Shown piece by piece: positions 52,324 to 61,682 of a stretch of 64,000 nucleotides of DNA. The notes below the pieces were generated by a model. The model was not told the DNA's origin, made no database searches, and saw only the letters and a list, made by a program, of their open reading frames with translations. The translations under genes were made by a program, and so were the position numbers. This DNA is from Pseudomonas gozinkensis. Its GTDB lineage: Bacteria; Pseudomonadota; Gammaproteobacteria; Pseudomonadales; Pseudomonadaceae. The stretch's first letter is position 1; each line of letters starts with the position of its first letter. The stretch is taken from assembly GCF_014863585.1 (NCBI RefSeq), contig NZ_CP062253.1, positions 1 to 64,000 of the forward strand, written 5' to 3'.

Positions 52324-53982
52324 ATGCTCACCCTGCTCAATCTGCTCTCTGCCGTGGCCCTGCTGATCTGGGGCACGCACATCGTCCGAACCGGCATCCT
52401 GCGGGTGTACGGCACCAATCTGCGCCACGTGATCGGCCAGAACATGTCCAAACGCTGGCTGGCCTTTGTCGCCGGCATCCTCGTGACCGCGATGGTGCAA
52501 AGCAGCAACGCCACCGCCATGCTCGTGACGTCCTTTGTCGGTCAGGGCCTGATGGCGTTGACCCCGGCCCTGGCGACCATGCTCGGCGCCGATGTCGGTA
52601 CGGCGCTGATGGCGCGGGTGCTGACGTTCGACCTGTCGTGGCTGTCGCCGCTGCTGATTTTCATCGGGGTGATTTTCTTTCTGTCGCGCAAGCAGACCCG
52701 GCTCGGGCAGATGGGTCGTGTGGCCATCGGGTTGGGGCTGATCATTCTGGCGCTGCAACTGATCGTCGAGGCTGCGGCTCCGATCACCCATGCCCAAGGG
52801 GTGAAGGTGATTTTCGCCTCGCTGACCGGCGACATCCTGCTCGACGCCCTGGTCGGCGCGCTGTTCGCGATGATTTCCTATTCCAGCCTGGCGGCCGTTC
52901 TGCTGACCGCGACGCTCGCTGGCGCTGCGGTGATCAGTCTGCCGGTGGCGATCGGTCTGGTGATCGGCGCCAACATCGGCAGTGGTGTGCTGGCATTCAT
53001 GAGCACCAGCATGCAGAACGCCGCCGGCCGGCAAGTGGCGCTGGGCAGCCTGCTGTACAAACTGATCGGGCTGCTGCTGATCATTCCGGTGCTCGACCCG
53101 CTGGTGCACTGGATCGACAGCCTGGATTTCAGCCCGCAGGAAATGGTCATCGGCTTCCACCTGCTCTACAACACGGCGCGCTGCCTGATCCTGCTGCCGA
53201 GCGTCGGGCCGATGGCGCGTTTGTGCGCCTGGCTGCTGCCGGAGCGCCCGGAGGTCAACGGCACCGCCAAGCCGCGTCACCTCGACGCCACCGCCCTGGT
53301 CACGCCGAGTCTGGCGCTGGCCAACGCCGCCCGGGAAACCCTGCGCATGGGCGACCTGATCGACAACATGCTCGACGCGACCCTCGACGTGCTGCGCGGC
53401 AAGCAGACCGCCGTCACCCAGGAAATGCGCAAGCTGACCGATGACGTCGAAGCGCTGTACAGCGCGATCAAGCTGTATCTCGCGCAGATGCCCCGCGAAG
53501 ATCTCGGCGAGCAGGACAGTCGGCGCTGGGCGGAGATCATCGAGCTGGCGATCAACCTAAAACTGGCCAGCGACCTGATCGAACGCATGCTGCGCAAAGT
53601 GCAGCAGCAGAAGACTTCGCAACGCCGGTCGTTTTCCGAAGACGGGCTGGAAGAGCTGGCCGGCCTGCACCAGCAATTGATCGCCAACCTGCGGCTGGGG
53701 CTGTCGGTGTTCCTCAGCGGCGACAAGGAAAGCGCTCGTCAGCTGCTGCGCGAGAAACGTCGCTTTCGCGCACAGGAACGGCGTCTGGCCCATGCCCATG
53801 TCAGCCGGTTGCAACGTAAGATCGTGCAGAGTATCGAGACCAGTTCGTTGCACCTGGAGTTGATTGCCGACATGAAACGCCTGAATTCGCTGTTCTGCAG
53901 CAGCGCCTATGTGGTGCTGGAAACTTCCGATACCGGCGCGCTGGCGGCGGACGATATGGCGGACATCACGCATTCACCTTGA
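52324..53982 (+). CDS. Na/Pi cotransporter family protein with PhoU-like domain
   Basis: The 552-residue product has two inverted Na/Pi cotransporter repeats in its membrane half (AMVQSSNATAMLVTSFVGQG with the QSS motif, and ISYSSLAAVLLTATLAG) and a helical PhoU-like cytoplasmic domain (about 330-530). It probably imports phosphate, or a related anion, with Na+. It stands about 200 bp after the immunity genes and about 95 bp before the M16 gene, and is not clearly part of an operon. Confidence 0.92.
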   Translation: MLTLLNLLSAVALLIWGTHIVRTGILRVYGTNLRHVIGQNMSKRWLAFVAGILVTAMVQSSNATAMLVTSFVGQGLMALTPALATMLGADVGTALMARVLTFDLSWLSPLLIFIGVIFFLSRKQTRLGQMGRVAIGLGLIILALQLIVEAAAPITHAQGVKVIFASLTGDILLDALVGALFAMISYSSLAAVLLTATLAGAAVISLPVAIGLVIGANIGSGVLAFMSTSMQNAAGRQVALGSLLYKLIGLLLIIPVLDPLVHWIDSLDFSPQEMVIGFHLLYNTARCLILLPSVGPMARLCAWLLPERPEVNGTAKPRHLDATALVTPSLALANAARETLRMGDLIDNMLDATLDVLRGKQTAVTQEMRKLTDDVEALYSAIKLYLAQMPREDLGEQDSRRWAEIIELAINLKLASDLIERMLRKVQQQKTSQRRSFSEDGLEELAGLHQQLIANLRLGLSVFLSGDKESARQLLREKRRFRAQERRLAHAHVSRLQRKIVQSIETSSLHLELIADMKRLNSLFCSSAYVVLETSDTGALAADDMADITHSP

Positions 53983-54076
53983 ACGTCTGGGGTTGTGGTC
54001 AGTCAGTAACTCAAGGTTCGGCCTCGCGGCCGGACTGACGACACGGATCTCCAATTCAGCCGTATGGAAGCTCGTT

Positions 54077-55468
54077 ATGCGTTGCCTGTTGTTCGCCTGT
54101 CTGCTGCTCGGTTCCCTGCCCGCCTTTGCCCTGGATCGATTTCAGGTCGAAGGCTATGCGCTGCCCAACGGTTTGCAACTGCTGCTCAAGCCCGGAACCG
54201 AACGTGGGCACGTGGCGATCCGGCTGGTGATCGGCGTCGGTCTCGACGATTTCGACTGCAATGAAAAGGAGCTGCCGCACCTGCTTGAACACTTGCTGTT
54301 CAGCGGCATCGACGCCACCGGCGAAGGTGGCCTTGAAGAGCGCATGCAGGCCCTCGGCGGTGACTGGAACGCCTTCACCAGCAACGCCGACACCACGTTC
54401 GTCATCGAAGCTCCGGCGAAAAACCAGCGCAAGGTCCTCGACCTGCTGCTGGACCTGCTGACCCAGACCCGCTTCGACGACAATGCTATCAACGCAGCCA
54501 AACGGGTGGTCGAGCGCGAGGACGGCGGCCATTACACTCGGCTGCAACGCTTTCTCGACCGGCAGGACCTGGGCCACACCGCGAGCAATCAGCTGGCGGT
54601 CGAGCTGGGCCTCAAATGCCCGCAGCGGGCCGAGGTCGATGGCCTGACCCGCGAGCAGCTGGAGAAGGTGCGCAAGGCCTGGTACGCGCCGAACAACATG
54701 ACCCTGATCGTCGTCGGTGAACTCGACAAGTTGCTGCCGGCCTATCTGGAACGGGCGTGGGGCGCGCTCGAAGCGGTCGATCCGAGCGAACACCGTCCGT
54801 TGCCGGACATCCGCGCCAGCGCTGCCCACGAACGCACGATCACTCGCGGCTTCATCGGCAACAGTGCCAAGCTGCACTGGCTGGTGCCGGAGCCGGTGCT
54901 GGACGATCAGTACGACGAGACCTTCGATCTGCTCAAGGAGTATCTGGAGTGGGCGCTGTACCGCCAATTGCGCCTGAACCACGGTTTGTCCTACGGGCCG
55001 TGGGCCGAGCGTGAAGTGTTCGGCGGCGTCGGTTTCATGAGCCTCAACGCCGACCTGGATCGCGGCGACATTGCCGAGGCCGAACAAGTGCTGGAAGACC
55101 TCAAGGCCGACCTGCTGAAAAACGGCCTCGATGCCGACACCTTCAACCGACTCAAACAGGCTGCCATCGCCCATCAGGCCTGGGCGGTGCAAGGCACCAG
55201 CGCCATGGCCGACTATTACTGGAGCGCGCTGGGGGACTACGAGGATGGCCGCTTTGCCGATCCCGCCCGGGAGCTGCAAGGCGTGACGCTGGAGGCGGCG
55301 AACAAGGCCATGCGCGAGTTGCTATTGCAACCGGGCTATCTGCGGATCGAGAAACCGCTGCTCAGCGACGATCAGGTGTTGTGGCTGCTGGCGGGCGGAT
55401 TGGGCGTGCTGGTGCTGATGCTGCTCGGCTGGCGCCTGCATCGGCGCAAATCCGTGCATCCAGACTGA
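54077..55468 (+). CDS. M16-family zinc metallopeptidase, membrane-anchored
   Basis: The 463-residue product has a signal peptide (MRCLLFACLLLGSLPAFA), the inverted zinc motif HLLEHLLFSG (HxxEH) with the later ligand in RVVEREDGG, and a C-terminal membrane span (VLWLLAGGLGVLVLMLLGW) before a short basic tail. M16 enzymes degrade peptides in a clamshell of two halves. ATG 54077 begins the signal peptide and has GGAAG upstream. It is shorter than classic M16 proteins, so it may work as a dimer. Substrate unknown. Confidence 0.88.
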   Translation: MRCLLFACLLLGSLPAFALDRFQVEGYALPNGLQLLLKPGTERGHVAIRLVIGVGLDDFDCNEKELPHLLEHLLFSGIDATGEGGLEERMQALGGDWNAFTSNADTTFVIEAPAKNQRKVLDLLLDLLTQTRFDDNAINAAKRVVEREDGGHYTRLQRFLDRQDLGHTASNQLAVELGLKCPQRAEVDGLTREQLEKVRKAWYAPNNMTLIVVGELDKLLPAYLERAWGALEAVDPSEHRPLPDIRASAAHERTITRGFIGNSAKLHWLVPEPVLDDQYDETFDLLKEYLEWALYRQLRLNHGLSYGPWAEREVFGGVGFMSLNADLDRGDIAEAEQVLEDLKADLLKNGLDADTFNRLKQAAIAHQAWAVQGTSAMADYYWSALGDYEDGRFADPARELQGVTLEAANKAMRELLLQPGYLRIEKPLLSDDQVLWLLAGGLGVLVLMLLGWRLHRRKSVHPD

Positions 55469-55543
55469 CCGGCAGCCTCGCCACGCGACCCGGCGGGCGG
55501 TACTCTGTCGGGGTTTTTTCCTCGACTGTCGTGAACCGCCCAA

Positions 55544-56572
55544 ATGTCTAAATTGACCCTCCTCATCCAGCGCATTCTCGAACTGATGAAGCGCTACCCC
55601 GGGGTCATTGCGCTCGGCGGTTTCATCTCCGGGGTCGGCAGCTTCATTCTGGTCGACCGGCAACAGGGGCTGGCGAGCTGGATCACCACGATCATGCTGC
55701 TGAGCTGGATCTGGCTGATGCTGGAAAACAGCCTGACCAAGCTGTTCACGCGGATCTTCAAACGGGAAATCCCTCAGCCGCTGCTGCGTTACGCGACGCA
55801 GATGATCCACCAGGAAAGCCTGTTTTTCGTCCTGCCGTTCTTCTTCATCACCACCACCTGGAACAGCGGCCAGTTGTTTTTCACCGGGCTGCTGTGCATC
55901 GCGGCGCTGATCTCGATCGTCGACCCGCTCTACTACAAGTGGCTGGCGCCACGGCGCTGGGCGTTCCTCGCGCTGCACACCCTGACTTTGTTCGCCGCTC
56001 TGCTCACGGCGCTGCCGGTGATCATGCACCTGACCACCTCGCAGAGCTTCAAATGGGCGCTGGGGATTGCGGTGGTGTTGTCGTTCCCGAGCCTGGCGTC
56101 GATCTTCCCGATCCGCACCGTGCGCAACGCGCTGGCGATCCTCAGCATCACCATCGGTATCGGCGGCGTGGGCTGGGTCCTGCGTTCGTGGGTGCCGCCG
56201 GCGACACTGTGGATGACCGACGTGGCGATCAGCACTCAGGTGCAGGACCGGGTTCCGGGCGCCAGCCTCAAGGAAGTCAGCGCCGAGCAGATCCGTGGCG
56301 GCGGGCTCTACGCCTACACCGCGATCAACGCGCCGCGCGGGCTCGACGAGCGGATCTATCACGTGTGGCAGTTCAACGGTAAAGAGGTCGACCGCATCGC
56401 CCTCGACATCCACGGCGGACGCAAGGAAGGCTACCGGGCCTGGACCCACAAGCAGAACTTCCCCGGCAACCCGGCAGGCAAATGGCAGGTGCGGGTGTTG
56501 ACCGAAGACGGTCAGGTGATTGGCGTGCTGCGCTTCGAGGTCACGGACAGCACACCGACCAAAGAAAAGTAA
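55544..56572 (+). CDS. DUF5924/DUF2914 membrane protein
   Basis: The 342-residue product has about seven spans in residues 15-225 (for example TTIMLLSWIWLMLENSL, IVDPLYYKWLAPRRW) and a C-terminal periplasmic DUF2914 domain (about 240-335, YAYTAINAPRGLDERIYHVW, GYRAWTHKQNFPGNPAGKWQ). It is known only as a family of uncharacterised envelope proteins. It precedes the Mla-type operon by 55 bp on the same strand. Confidence 0.85.
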   Translation: MSKLTLLIQRILELMKRYPGVIALGGFISGVGSFILVDRQQGLASWITTIMLLSWIWLMLENSLTKLFTRIFKREIPQPLLRYATQMIHQESLFFVLPFFFITTTWNSGQLFFTGLLCIAALISIVDPLYYKWLAPRRWAFLALHTLTLFAALLTALPVIMHLTTSQSFKWALGIAVVLSFPSLASIFPIRTVRNALAILSITIGIGGVGWVLRSWVPPATLWMTDVAISTQVQDRVPGASLKEVSAEQIRGGGLYAYTAINAPRGLDERIYHVWQFNGKEVDRIALDIHGGRKEGYRAWTHKQNFPGNPAGKWQVRVLTEDGQVIGVLRFEVTDSTPTKEK

Positions 56573-56627
56573 CCGTGTTCGTGCTATTACGTATGCCAGC
56601 GTATTCAGCCGAACAAGCACGGAGCTT

Positions 56628-57776
56628 ATGACCAGCAGCCCAATGACCGGCAGTGCCCGCCTGGACACCTCGATCACCCCTGCCCGCCTGCGGGTGACCG
56701 GGGACTGGACGCTTGCCCACTACGCCGACCTCAAGCAACTGAGCGAAACGCTCCACGGCCAGTACGACGCCAACACCCCCATCGATCTCAACGGCCTCGG
56801 CGCCCTCGACACCGCCGGCGCGTCGCTGCTCGTCGAACTGCTCGGCTCCGAACGGCTGGGCAAATCCGCCGAACACCCCGACTGCACGATTTCCAGCGCC
56901 GACCGCGCCTTGCTGCAAACCGTGTATCGCTCGCTGACCGATTTCTGCGTACCGATCAAGGAACCGGAAATCAGCGTCAGCGTGCAACTGCTGACCCGCA
57001 TCGGCCGGGCTGTCGACACGGTCTGGCAAGACACTCTGCAACTGCTCGGCTTCGTCGGCCTGATCCTCGAAACCATCGCCCGCAGCCTGTTCCGGCCCAA
57101 GCTCTGGCGGATCACACCGATGATTGCGCACATCGAACAGACCGGCCTCGACGCCGCACCCATCGTTGCGTTGCTGACCTTTCTGGTGGGCGCGGTGGTG
57201 GCCTTCCTCGGGGCGACGGTGCTGGCCAGTTTCGGCGCCAGCGTGTTCACCGTGGATCTGGTGGGTTTCGCCTTCCTGCGCGAGTTCGGCGTGTTGCTCA
57301 CGGCGATCCTGATGGCCGGCCGCACCGCCAGTGCCTTTACCGCGCAGATCGGCTCGATGAAGGCCAACGAAGAAATCGACGCGATTCGCACCCTCGGCCT
57401 CGACCCCATGGAGTTGCTGGTGGTGCCCCGGGTGCTGGCGCTGCTGGCGGCGCTGCCGATGCTGACGTTTCTGGCGATGATCTGCGGGATCGTCGGCGGC
57501 GCGGTGGTCTGCGCGGTGTCGCTGGATATCTCGCCGGCGATGTTCCTGTCGCTGCTGCAAAGCGACATAGGGATTCAACATTTCCTGGTGGGCCTGGTCA
57601 AAGCCCCGATCTTTGCGTTCCTGATCGCCGCCATCGGTTGTCTGGAAGGCTTCAAGGTCAGCGGCAGCGCCGAATCGGTCGGTGCCCACACCACCTCAAG
57701 CGTGGTGCAGTCGATTTTCGTGGTGATCGTGCTCGATGCGGTCGCTGCGCTGTTTTTCATGGAGATGGGCTGGTGA
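56628..57776 (+). CDS. MlaE-type ABC permease with N-terminal STAS domain
   Basis: The 382-residue permease belongs to a MCE lipid transport system moving phospholipids across the envelope. Residues 1-110 form a STAS-like domain (PIDLNGLGALDTAGASLLVE), then the MlaE domain with about five spans (FGASVFTVDLVGFAFLREFG, MAGRTASAFTAQIGSMKANE with the coupling helix EEIDAIRTLGLDP). Its stop overlaps the ATPase start (GTGA). The fused STAS domain may replace the separate MlaB subunit. Confidence 0.92.
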   Translation: MTSSPMTGSARLDTSITPARLRVTGDWTLAHYADLKQLSETLHGQYDANTPIDLNGLGALDTAGASLLVELLGSERLGKSAEHPDCTISSADRALLQTVYRSLTDFCVPIKEPEISVSVQLLTRIGRAVDTVWQDTLQLLGFVGLILETIARSLFRPKLWRITPMIAHIEQTGLDAAPIVALLTFLVGAVVAFLGATVLASFGASVFTVDLVGFAFLREFGVLLTAILMAGRTASAFTAQIGSMKANEEIDAIRTLGLDPMELLVVPRVLALLAALPMLTFLAMICGIVGGAVVCAVSLDISPAMFLSLLQSDIGIQHFLVGLVKAPIFAFLIAAIGCLEGFKVSGSAESVGAHTTSSVVQSIFVVIVLDAVAALFFMEMGW

Positions 57777-58576
57777 GTCGTCTACCCCGCGCGCCCTCCG
57801 AGGCGGTGATCGAAGTCCGTGGCCTGTGCAATCGCTTCGGCAGCCAGAGCGTGCACGAGAATCTCGACCTCGACTTGTACAAAGGCGAGATCCTGGCCGT
57901 GGTCGGCGGCTCCGGCAGCGGCAAATCGGTGTTGCTGCGCAGTATCGTCGGCTTGCGCCGGCCCAGCGAAGGCATGGTCAAGGTGTTTGGCCAGAACCTG
58001 CCGAGCTTGCCGGAGCATGAGCGTTCGCTGATCGAGCGGCGCTTTGGCGTGTTGTTCCAGAAAGGCGCGCTGTTCTCGTCGCTGACGGTCACCGAGAACG
58101 TCGCCCTGCCCCTGATCGAACACGCCGGCCTGAGCCGCGACGACGCCGAGCATCTGGCGGCGGTGAAGCTGGCGCTGGCCGGGCTGCCGTTGTCGGCGGC
58201 GGACAAGTACCCGGCTTCGCTGTCCGGCGGGATGATCAAGCGCGCGGCGCTGGCCCGGGCGCTGGCGCTGGACCCGGACATCCTGTTTCTCGACGAACCC
58301 ACCGCCGGCCTTGATCCGATTGGCGCGGCGCAGTTCGACCAATTGATTCTGACCCTGCGTGACGCGCTGGGCCTGAGCGTGTTTCTGGTGACCCACGACC
58401 TCGACACGCTCTACACCATCACCGACCGCGTCGCGGTACTGGCGCAGAAGAAGGTGCTGGTGGCCGGTCCCATCGACGTGGTCTCGGAAACCGACGACGC
58501 GTGGATTCACGAATACTTCCACGGCCCTCGCGGCCGCTCGGCGCTGGACGCCGCCAAACAGCTCAACGAGGTCTGA
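57773..58576 (+). CDS. MlaF-type ABC ATPase
   Basis: The 267-residue ATPase has Walker A GGSGSGKSVLL, a Q-loop FQKGALFSSLTV, the signature LSGGMIKRAALARAL and Walker B DILFLDEPTAGLDP with the H-loop VTHDLDT. It powers the permease encoded just upstream. It starts with GTG 57773 overlapping the permease stop. The MCE gene begins one base after its stop. Confidence 0.94.
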   Translation: MSRLPRAPSEAVIEVRGLCNRFGSQSVHENLDLDLYKGEILAVVGGSGSGKSVLLRSIVGLRRPSEGMVKVFGQNLPSLPEHERSLIERRFGVLFQKGALFSSLTVTENVALPLIEHAGLSRDDAEHLAAVKLALAGLPLSAADKYPASLSGGMIKRAALARALALDPDILFLDEPTAGLDPIGAAQFDQLILTLRDALGLSVFLVTHDLDTLYTITDRVAVLAQKKVLVAGPIDVVSETDDAWIHEYFHGPRGRSALDAAKQLNEV

Positions 58577-58577
58577 C

Positions 58578-59516
58578 ATGGAAACCCGAGCCCATCATGT
58601 ATTGATCGGCCTGTTCACGGTGATTGTGGTGGCGGGCGCCCTGCTCTTCGGTCTGTGGCTGGCCAAGTCCAGCGTCGACACCGAGTTCAAGGATTACGAA
58701 ATCGTCTTCAACGAAGCGGTCAGCGGCCTGTCCCGGGGCAGCCCGGTGCAGTACAGCGGGATCAAGGTCGGCGATGTGGTCAGCCTGCGCCTCGACCCGC
58801 AGGACCCGCGCCGGGTGCTGGCGCGGATTCGCTTGGCGGGCGACACGCCGGTCAAGGAAGACACCCAGGCCAAACTGGCCCTGGCCGGGATCACTGGCAC
58901 GTCGATCATCCAGCTCAGTGGGGGCACGCCCGAGAGCCCGAAACTCAAGGGCCATGACGGGAATCTGCCGACCATCGTCGCCTCGCCCTCGCCGATCTCG
59001 CGGCTGCTCAATGACAGCAACGACCTGATGAGCGGGGTCAGCACGCTGCTGAGCAATGCCAATCAGATGTTCTCCGCCGACAACATCGAGCGCGTGAGCA
59101 AAACCCTCCAGCATCTGGAACAGACCACCGGCTCGATCAACGATCAGCGCGGCGACCTGCGTCAGGCCATGCAGCAACTGGCGACGGTGGGCAAACAGGC
59201 CGGCAGCATGCTCGAACAGACTTCGGCGCTGATGCGTAACGCCAACGGCTTGCTCAACGATCAGGGCAAACAGGCCCTGGGCAGTGCTGAACAGGCGATG
59301 AAATCCCTGGAGCAAAGCAGCGCCACCATCAACGGCCTGTTGAGCAAGAATCAGAATTCCCTCGACAGCGGCATGCAGGGCCTCAACGGTCTGGCTCCGG
59401 CGATCCGCGAACTGCGTGAAACCCTGAATTCGCTGCGCGCCATTTCCCAACGCCTGGAGGCCAACCCCAGCGGTTACCTGCTGGGCAGTGACAAGAACAA
59501 GGAGTTCACGCCATGA
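58578..59516 (+). CDS. MlaD-family MCE protein
   Basis: The 312-residue product has one N-terminal membrane span (HVLIGLFTVIVVAGALLFGL), an MCE domain (about 38-120, YEIVFNEAVSGLSRGSPVQY) and a long helical C-terminal region with heptad-like repeats (about 150-300). It should form a periplasmic hexameric lipid tunnel. Its stop overlaps the next start by 4 bases (ATGA). Confidence 0.93.
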   Translation: METRAHHVLIGLFTVIVVAGALLFGLWLAKSSVDTEFKDYEIVFNEAVSGLSRGSPVQYSGIKVGDVVSLRLDPQDPRRVLARIRLAGDTPVKEDTQAKLALAGITGTSIIQLSGGTPESPKLKGHDGNLPTIVASPSPISRLLNDSNDLMSGVSTLLSNANQMFSADNIERVSKTLQHLEQTTGSINDQRGDLRQAMQQLATVGKQAGSMLEQTSALMRNANGLLNDQGKQALGSAEQAMKSLEQSSATINGLLSKNQNSLDSGMQGLNGLAPAIRELRETLNSLRAISQRLEANPSGYLLGSDKNKEFTP

Positions 59517-60136
59517 AGCTGACTCGCCTCGCCCTTCTCGCCGGCTTCACGCTGATCAGCGCGTGCTCGATCCTGCCCAAGTCCGAACCGCTGGACGTCT
59601 ATCGCTTGCCGGCGGCACAGGCGCCCGCCTCGGCCAGCTCGGCATCCACGCAGCACTGGTCGCTACGGTTGAACAAATTGCAGGCCAGCGAAGCGCTGAA
59701 CCGGCCGGGCATCGCGGTGATTCCCCAGGGTGACGTGATCAGCACTTATAAGGCCTCGCGCTGGAGCGATCCGGCGCCGGTGCTGGTGCGTAATCGGTTG
59801 CTGGATGGGTTCCAGCGCGATGGCCGGGTATCGCTGCTGAGCACCGATGACAGCAACTTCCAGGCGGATCTGGAACTGGGCGGTAGCTTGCAGGCGTTTC
59901 AGACCGAGTATCAGGGCACGCAGGCCAGCGTCGTGGTGCGTGTCGATGCGTTGCTGGTGCGTGGTTATGACCAGCGGATTCTCGCCAGTCGCCGCTTTGA
60001 AGAGCGTCAGCCGCTGAGCGATGTGCAGGTCCCGGCGGTGGTGGCCGGGTTTGGACAGGCCAGTGATCGGCTGACCGCGAAGGTCGTGGCGTGGGCCGTC
60101 GATCAGGGCCAGAAACTCGCCCCCGCAAAACCCTGA
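59513..60136 (+). CDS. PqiC/ABC-type auxiliary outer-membrane lipoprotein
   Basis: The 207-residue lipoprotein has a lipobox LISAC (Cys about residue 18) and a DUF330/PqiC-like domain. It is the outer-membrane partner of the MCE system and completes the four-gene operon (permease, ATPase, MCE, lipoprotein). The absence of MlaC makes it more like Pqi- or Let-type systems than classic MlaABCDEF. A REP pair follows. Confidence 0.9.
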   Translation: MKLTRLALLAGFTLISACSILPKSEPLDVYRLPAAQAPASASSASTQHWSLRLNKLQASEALNRPGIAVIPQGDVISTYKASRWSDPAPVLVRNRLLDGFQRDGRVSLLSTDDSNFQADLELGGSLQAFQTEYQGTQASVVVRVDALLVRGYDQRILASRRFEERQPLSDVQVPAVVAGFGQASDRLTAKVVAWAVDQGQKLAPAKP

Positions 60137-60150
60137 TTCACTGCAGCCCC

Positions 60151-60240
60151 TGCGGGAGCGGGCTTGCCCGCGATGGCGGTGTGCCAGTCACCAGAGATTC
60201 TGGATGTGCGGGCCTCTTCGCGGGCAAGCCCGCTCCCACA
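60151..60240. repeat. REP pair (REPIN-like inverted repeat)
   Basis: The arms TGCGGGAGCGGGCTTGCCCG then CGATGGC and CGGGCAAGCCCGCTCCCACA are inverted copies around a short spacer, between the lipoprotein gene and the convergent SpmAB gene. The outer bases differ slightly (TGCGGG against TGTGGG) from the other pairs. Confidence 0.85.
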
Positions 60241-60250
60241 GGGTTTTCTA

Positions 60251-61480
60251 TCAGCCGAAAAACCAGTAGCACACGCCGATAGCGCCGAGCACACCCGCCA
60301 GCTCGGCCAGCAGCGCGCAACCGACGGCATGCCTGGCACGCTGGATGCCTACCGCGCCGAAGTACACCGCCAGCACGTAGAACGTGGTCTCGGTGCTGCC
60401 CTGGATTGTCGCCGCCACCAGCGACGGGAAACTGTCGACGCCTGACGTCTTCATGGTTTCAATCAACATCGCCCGGGCGGCGCTGCCGGAGAACGGTTTG
60501 ACCATCGCCGTCGGTAGCGCATCGACGAAACGCGTGTCCCACCCTGCCCACTCCACCAGATGGCGGATGCCGTCGAGGCCGAAGTCCAGTGCCCCGGAAG
60601 CACGCAGCACGCCAATCGCGCAGAGCATCGCCACCAGATACGGCAGCAGGTTCTTGGCAACGTCGAAACCTTCCTTCGCGCCTTCGACGAACGCCTCGTA
60701 GACCTTCACTTTGCGCAATGCGCCGATCACCAGAAACAACATGATCAGGCCGAACAGCGTCAGGTTGCCGAGGATCGACGACAGGCCCGCCAGCGCAGTG
60801 GCCGACATCGTCGCGAGCAGCGCCATGAAGCCGCCGAGAATCAGCGCGCCGGGAATCAGATAAGCCAGCACCACCGGGTCCCAGACCCGCAGGCGCTGCA
60901 TGAACGCCACCGACAGGAAGCCGACGATGGTCGAGCAACTGGTGGCCAGCAGGATCGGCAGGAATACGAGCGTCGGGTCTGGCGCGCCTTGCTGGGCGCG
61001 GTACATGAAGATCGTCACCGGCAATAGGGTCAGGGATGACGCGTTGAGTACCAGGAACAGGATCTGCGCGTTGCTGGCGATGGTCGAGCTGGGGTTGAGC
61101 TCTTGCAGCGCCTTCATGGCCTTGAGGCCGATTGGCGTGGCGGCGTTGTCCAGGCCCAGGCCGTTGGCGGCGAAGTTCAGGGTGATCAGGCCCAGCGCGG
61201 GATGTCCTGCTGGAACTTCCGGCATCAGCCGCAGGAACAGCGGCCCGAGCACCTTGGCCAGCCACTCGACGATCCCGGCCTTCTCGGCGATCCGCAGGAA
61301 ACCCAGCCACAGGGTCAGCGTGCCAAACAGCAGCACCATGACTTCGACCGACAGCTTGGCCATGGCAAAAATGCTTTCCACCATCGCCGCGAAGATCCCG
61401 GCGTTGCCGCCGATCAGCCATTGCCCCAGTGCCGAAACGGCTGCCACGATGAAAAAGCCAAGCCACAGGCCATTAAGCAT
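60251..61480 (-). CDS. Fused SpmA/SpmB nucleoside-recognition membrane protein
   Basis: The 409-residue product joins two nucleoside-recognition (Gate) domain halves: an SpmA-like N-terminal half (about 1-200, LRLMPEVPAGHPALGLITLN, NGLGLDNAATPIGLKAM) and an SpmB-like half (about 215-409, VKPFSGSAARAMLIETMKTS, STETTFYVLAVYFGAV). In Bacillus these are separate spore maturation proteins; this organism does not sporulate, so the role is probably transport. It converges with the PqiC gene across a REP pair. Confidence 0.88.
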   Translation of the reverse strand: MLNGLWLGFFIVAAVSALGQWLIGGNAGIFAAMVESIFAMAKLSVEVMVLLFGTLTLWLGFLRIAEKAGIVEWLAKVLGPLFLRLMPEVPAGHPALGLITLNFAANGLGLDNAATPIGLKAMKALQELNPSSTIASNAQILFLVLNASSLTLLPVTIFMYRAQQGAPDPTLVFLPILLATSCSTIVGFLSVAFMQRLRVWDPVVLAYLIPGALILGGFMALLATMSATALAGLSSILGNLTLFGLIMLFLVIGALRKVKVYEAFVEGAKEGFDVAKNLLPYLVAMLCAIGVLRASGALDFGLDGIRHLVEWAGWDTRFVDALPTAMVKPFSGSAARAMLIETMKTSGVDSFPSLVAATIQGSTETTFYVLAVYFGAVGIQRARHAVGCALLAELAGVLGAIGVCYWFFG

Positions 61481-61534
61481 CAGTCAAATCCCCCGGAAGA
61501 TGCGGCGAATGATAGCGGGGTCGCCAGAAACGAC

Positions 61535-61558
61535 AAACCCCGGATTTCTCCGGGGTTT
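61535..61558. terminator. Bidirectional hairpin between the gltP and spmAB genes
   Basis: The stem AAACCCCGG/CCGGGGTTT with loop ATTTCT has an A run on one side and Ts on the other. It lies between the gltP stop and the SpmAB start (both minus strand), so it would end gltP transcripts. Confidence 0.75.
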
Positions 61559-61582
61559 GTTCCTAAGGCTTGCATCGATCAT

Positions 61583-61671
61583 TGTGGGAGCGAGCTTGCT
61601 CGCGAAGGCAGTCTGTCTAACAGCATATTTGTTGAATGTGCCGGCCTCTTCGCGAGCAAGCTCGCTCCCAC
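61583..61671. repeat. REP pair (REPIN-like inverted repeat)
   Basis: The arms TGTGGGAGCGAGCTTGCTCG then CGAAGG and CCTCTTCGCGAGCAAGCTCG then CTCCCAC are inverted copies 33 bp apart, next to the gltP stop. It is the same family as the pairs at 16241, 39794 and 60151. Confidence 0.88.
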
Positions 61672-61682
61672 GAGGTTTTGCA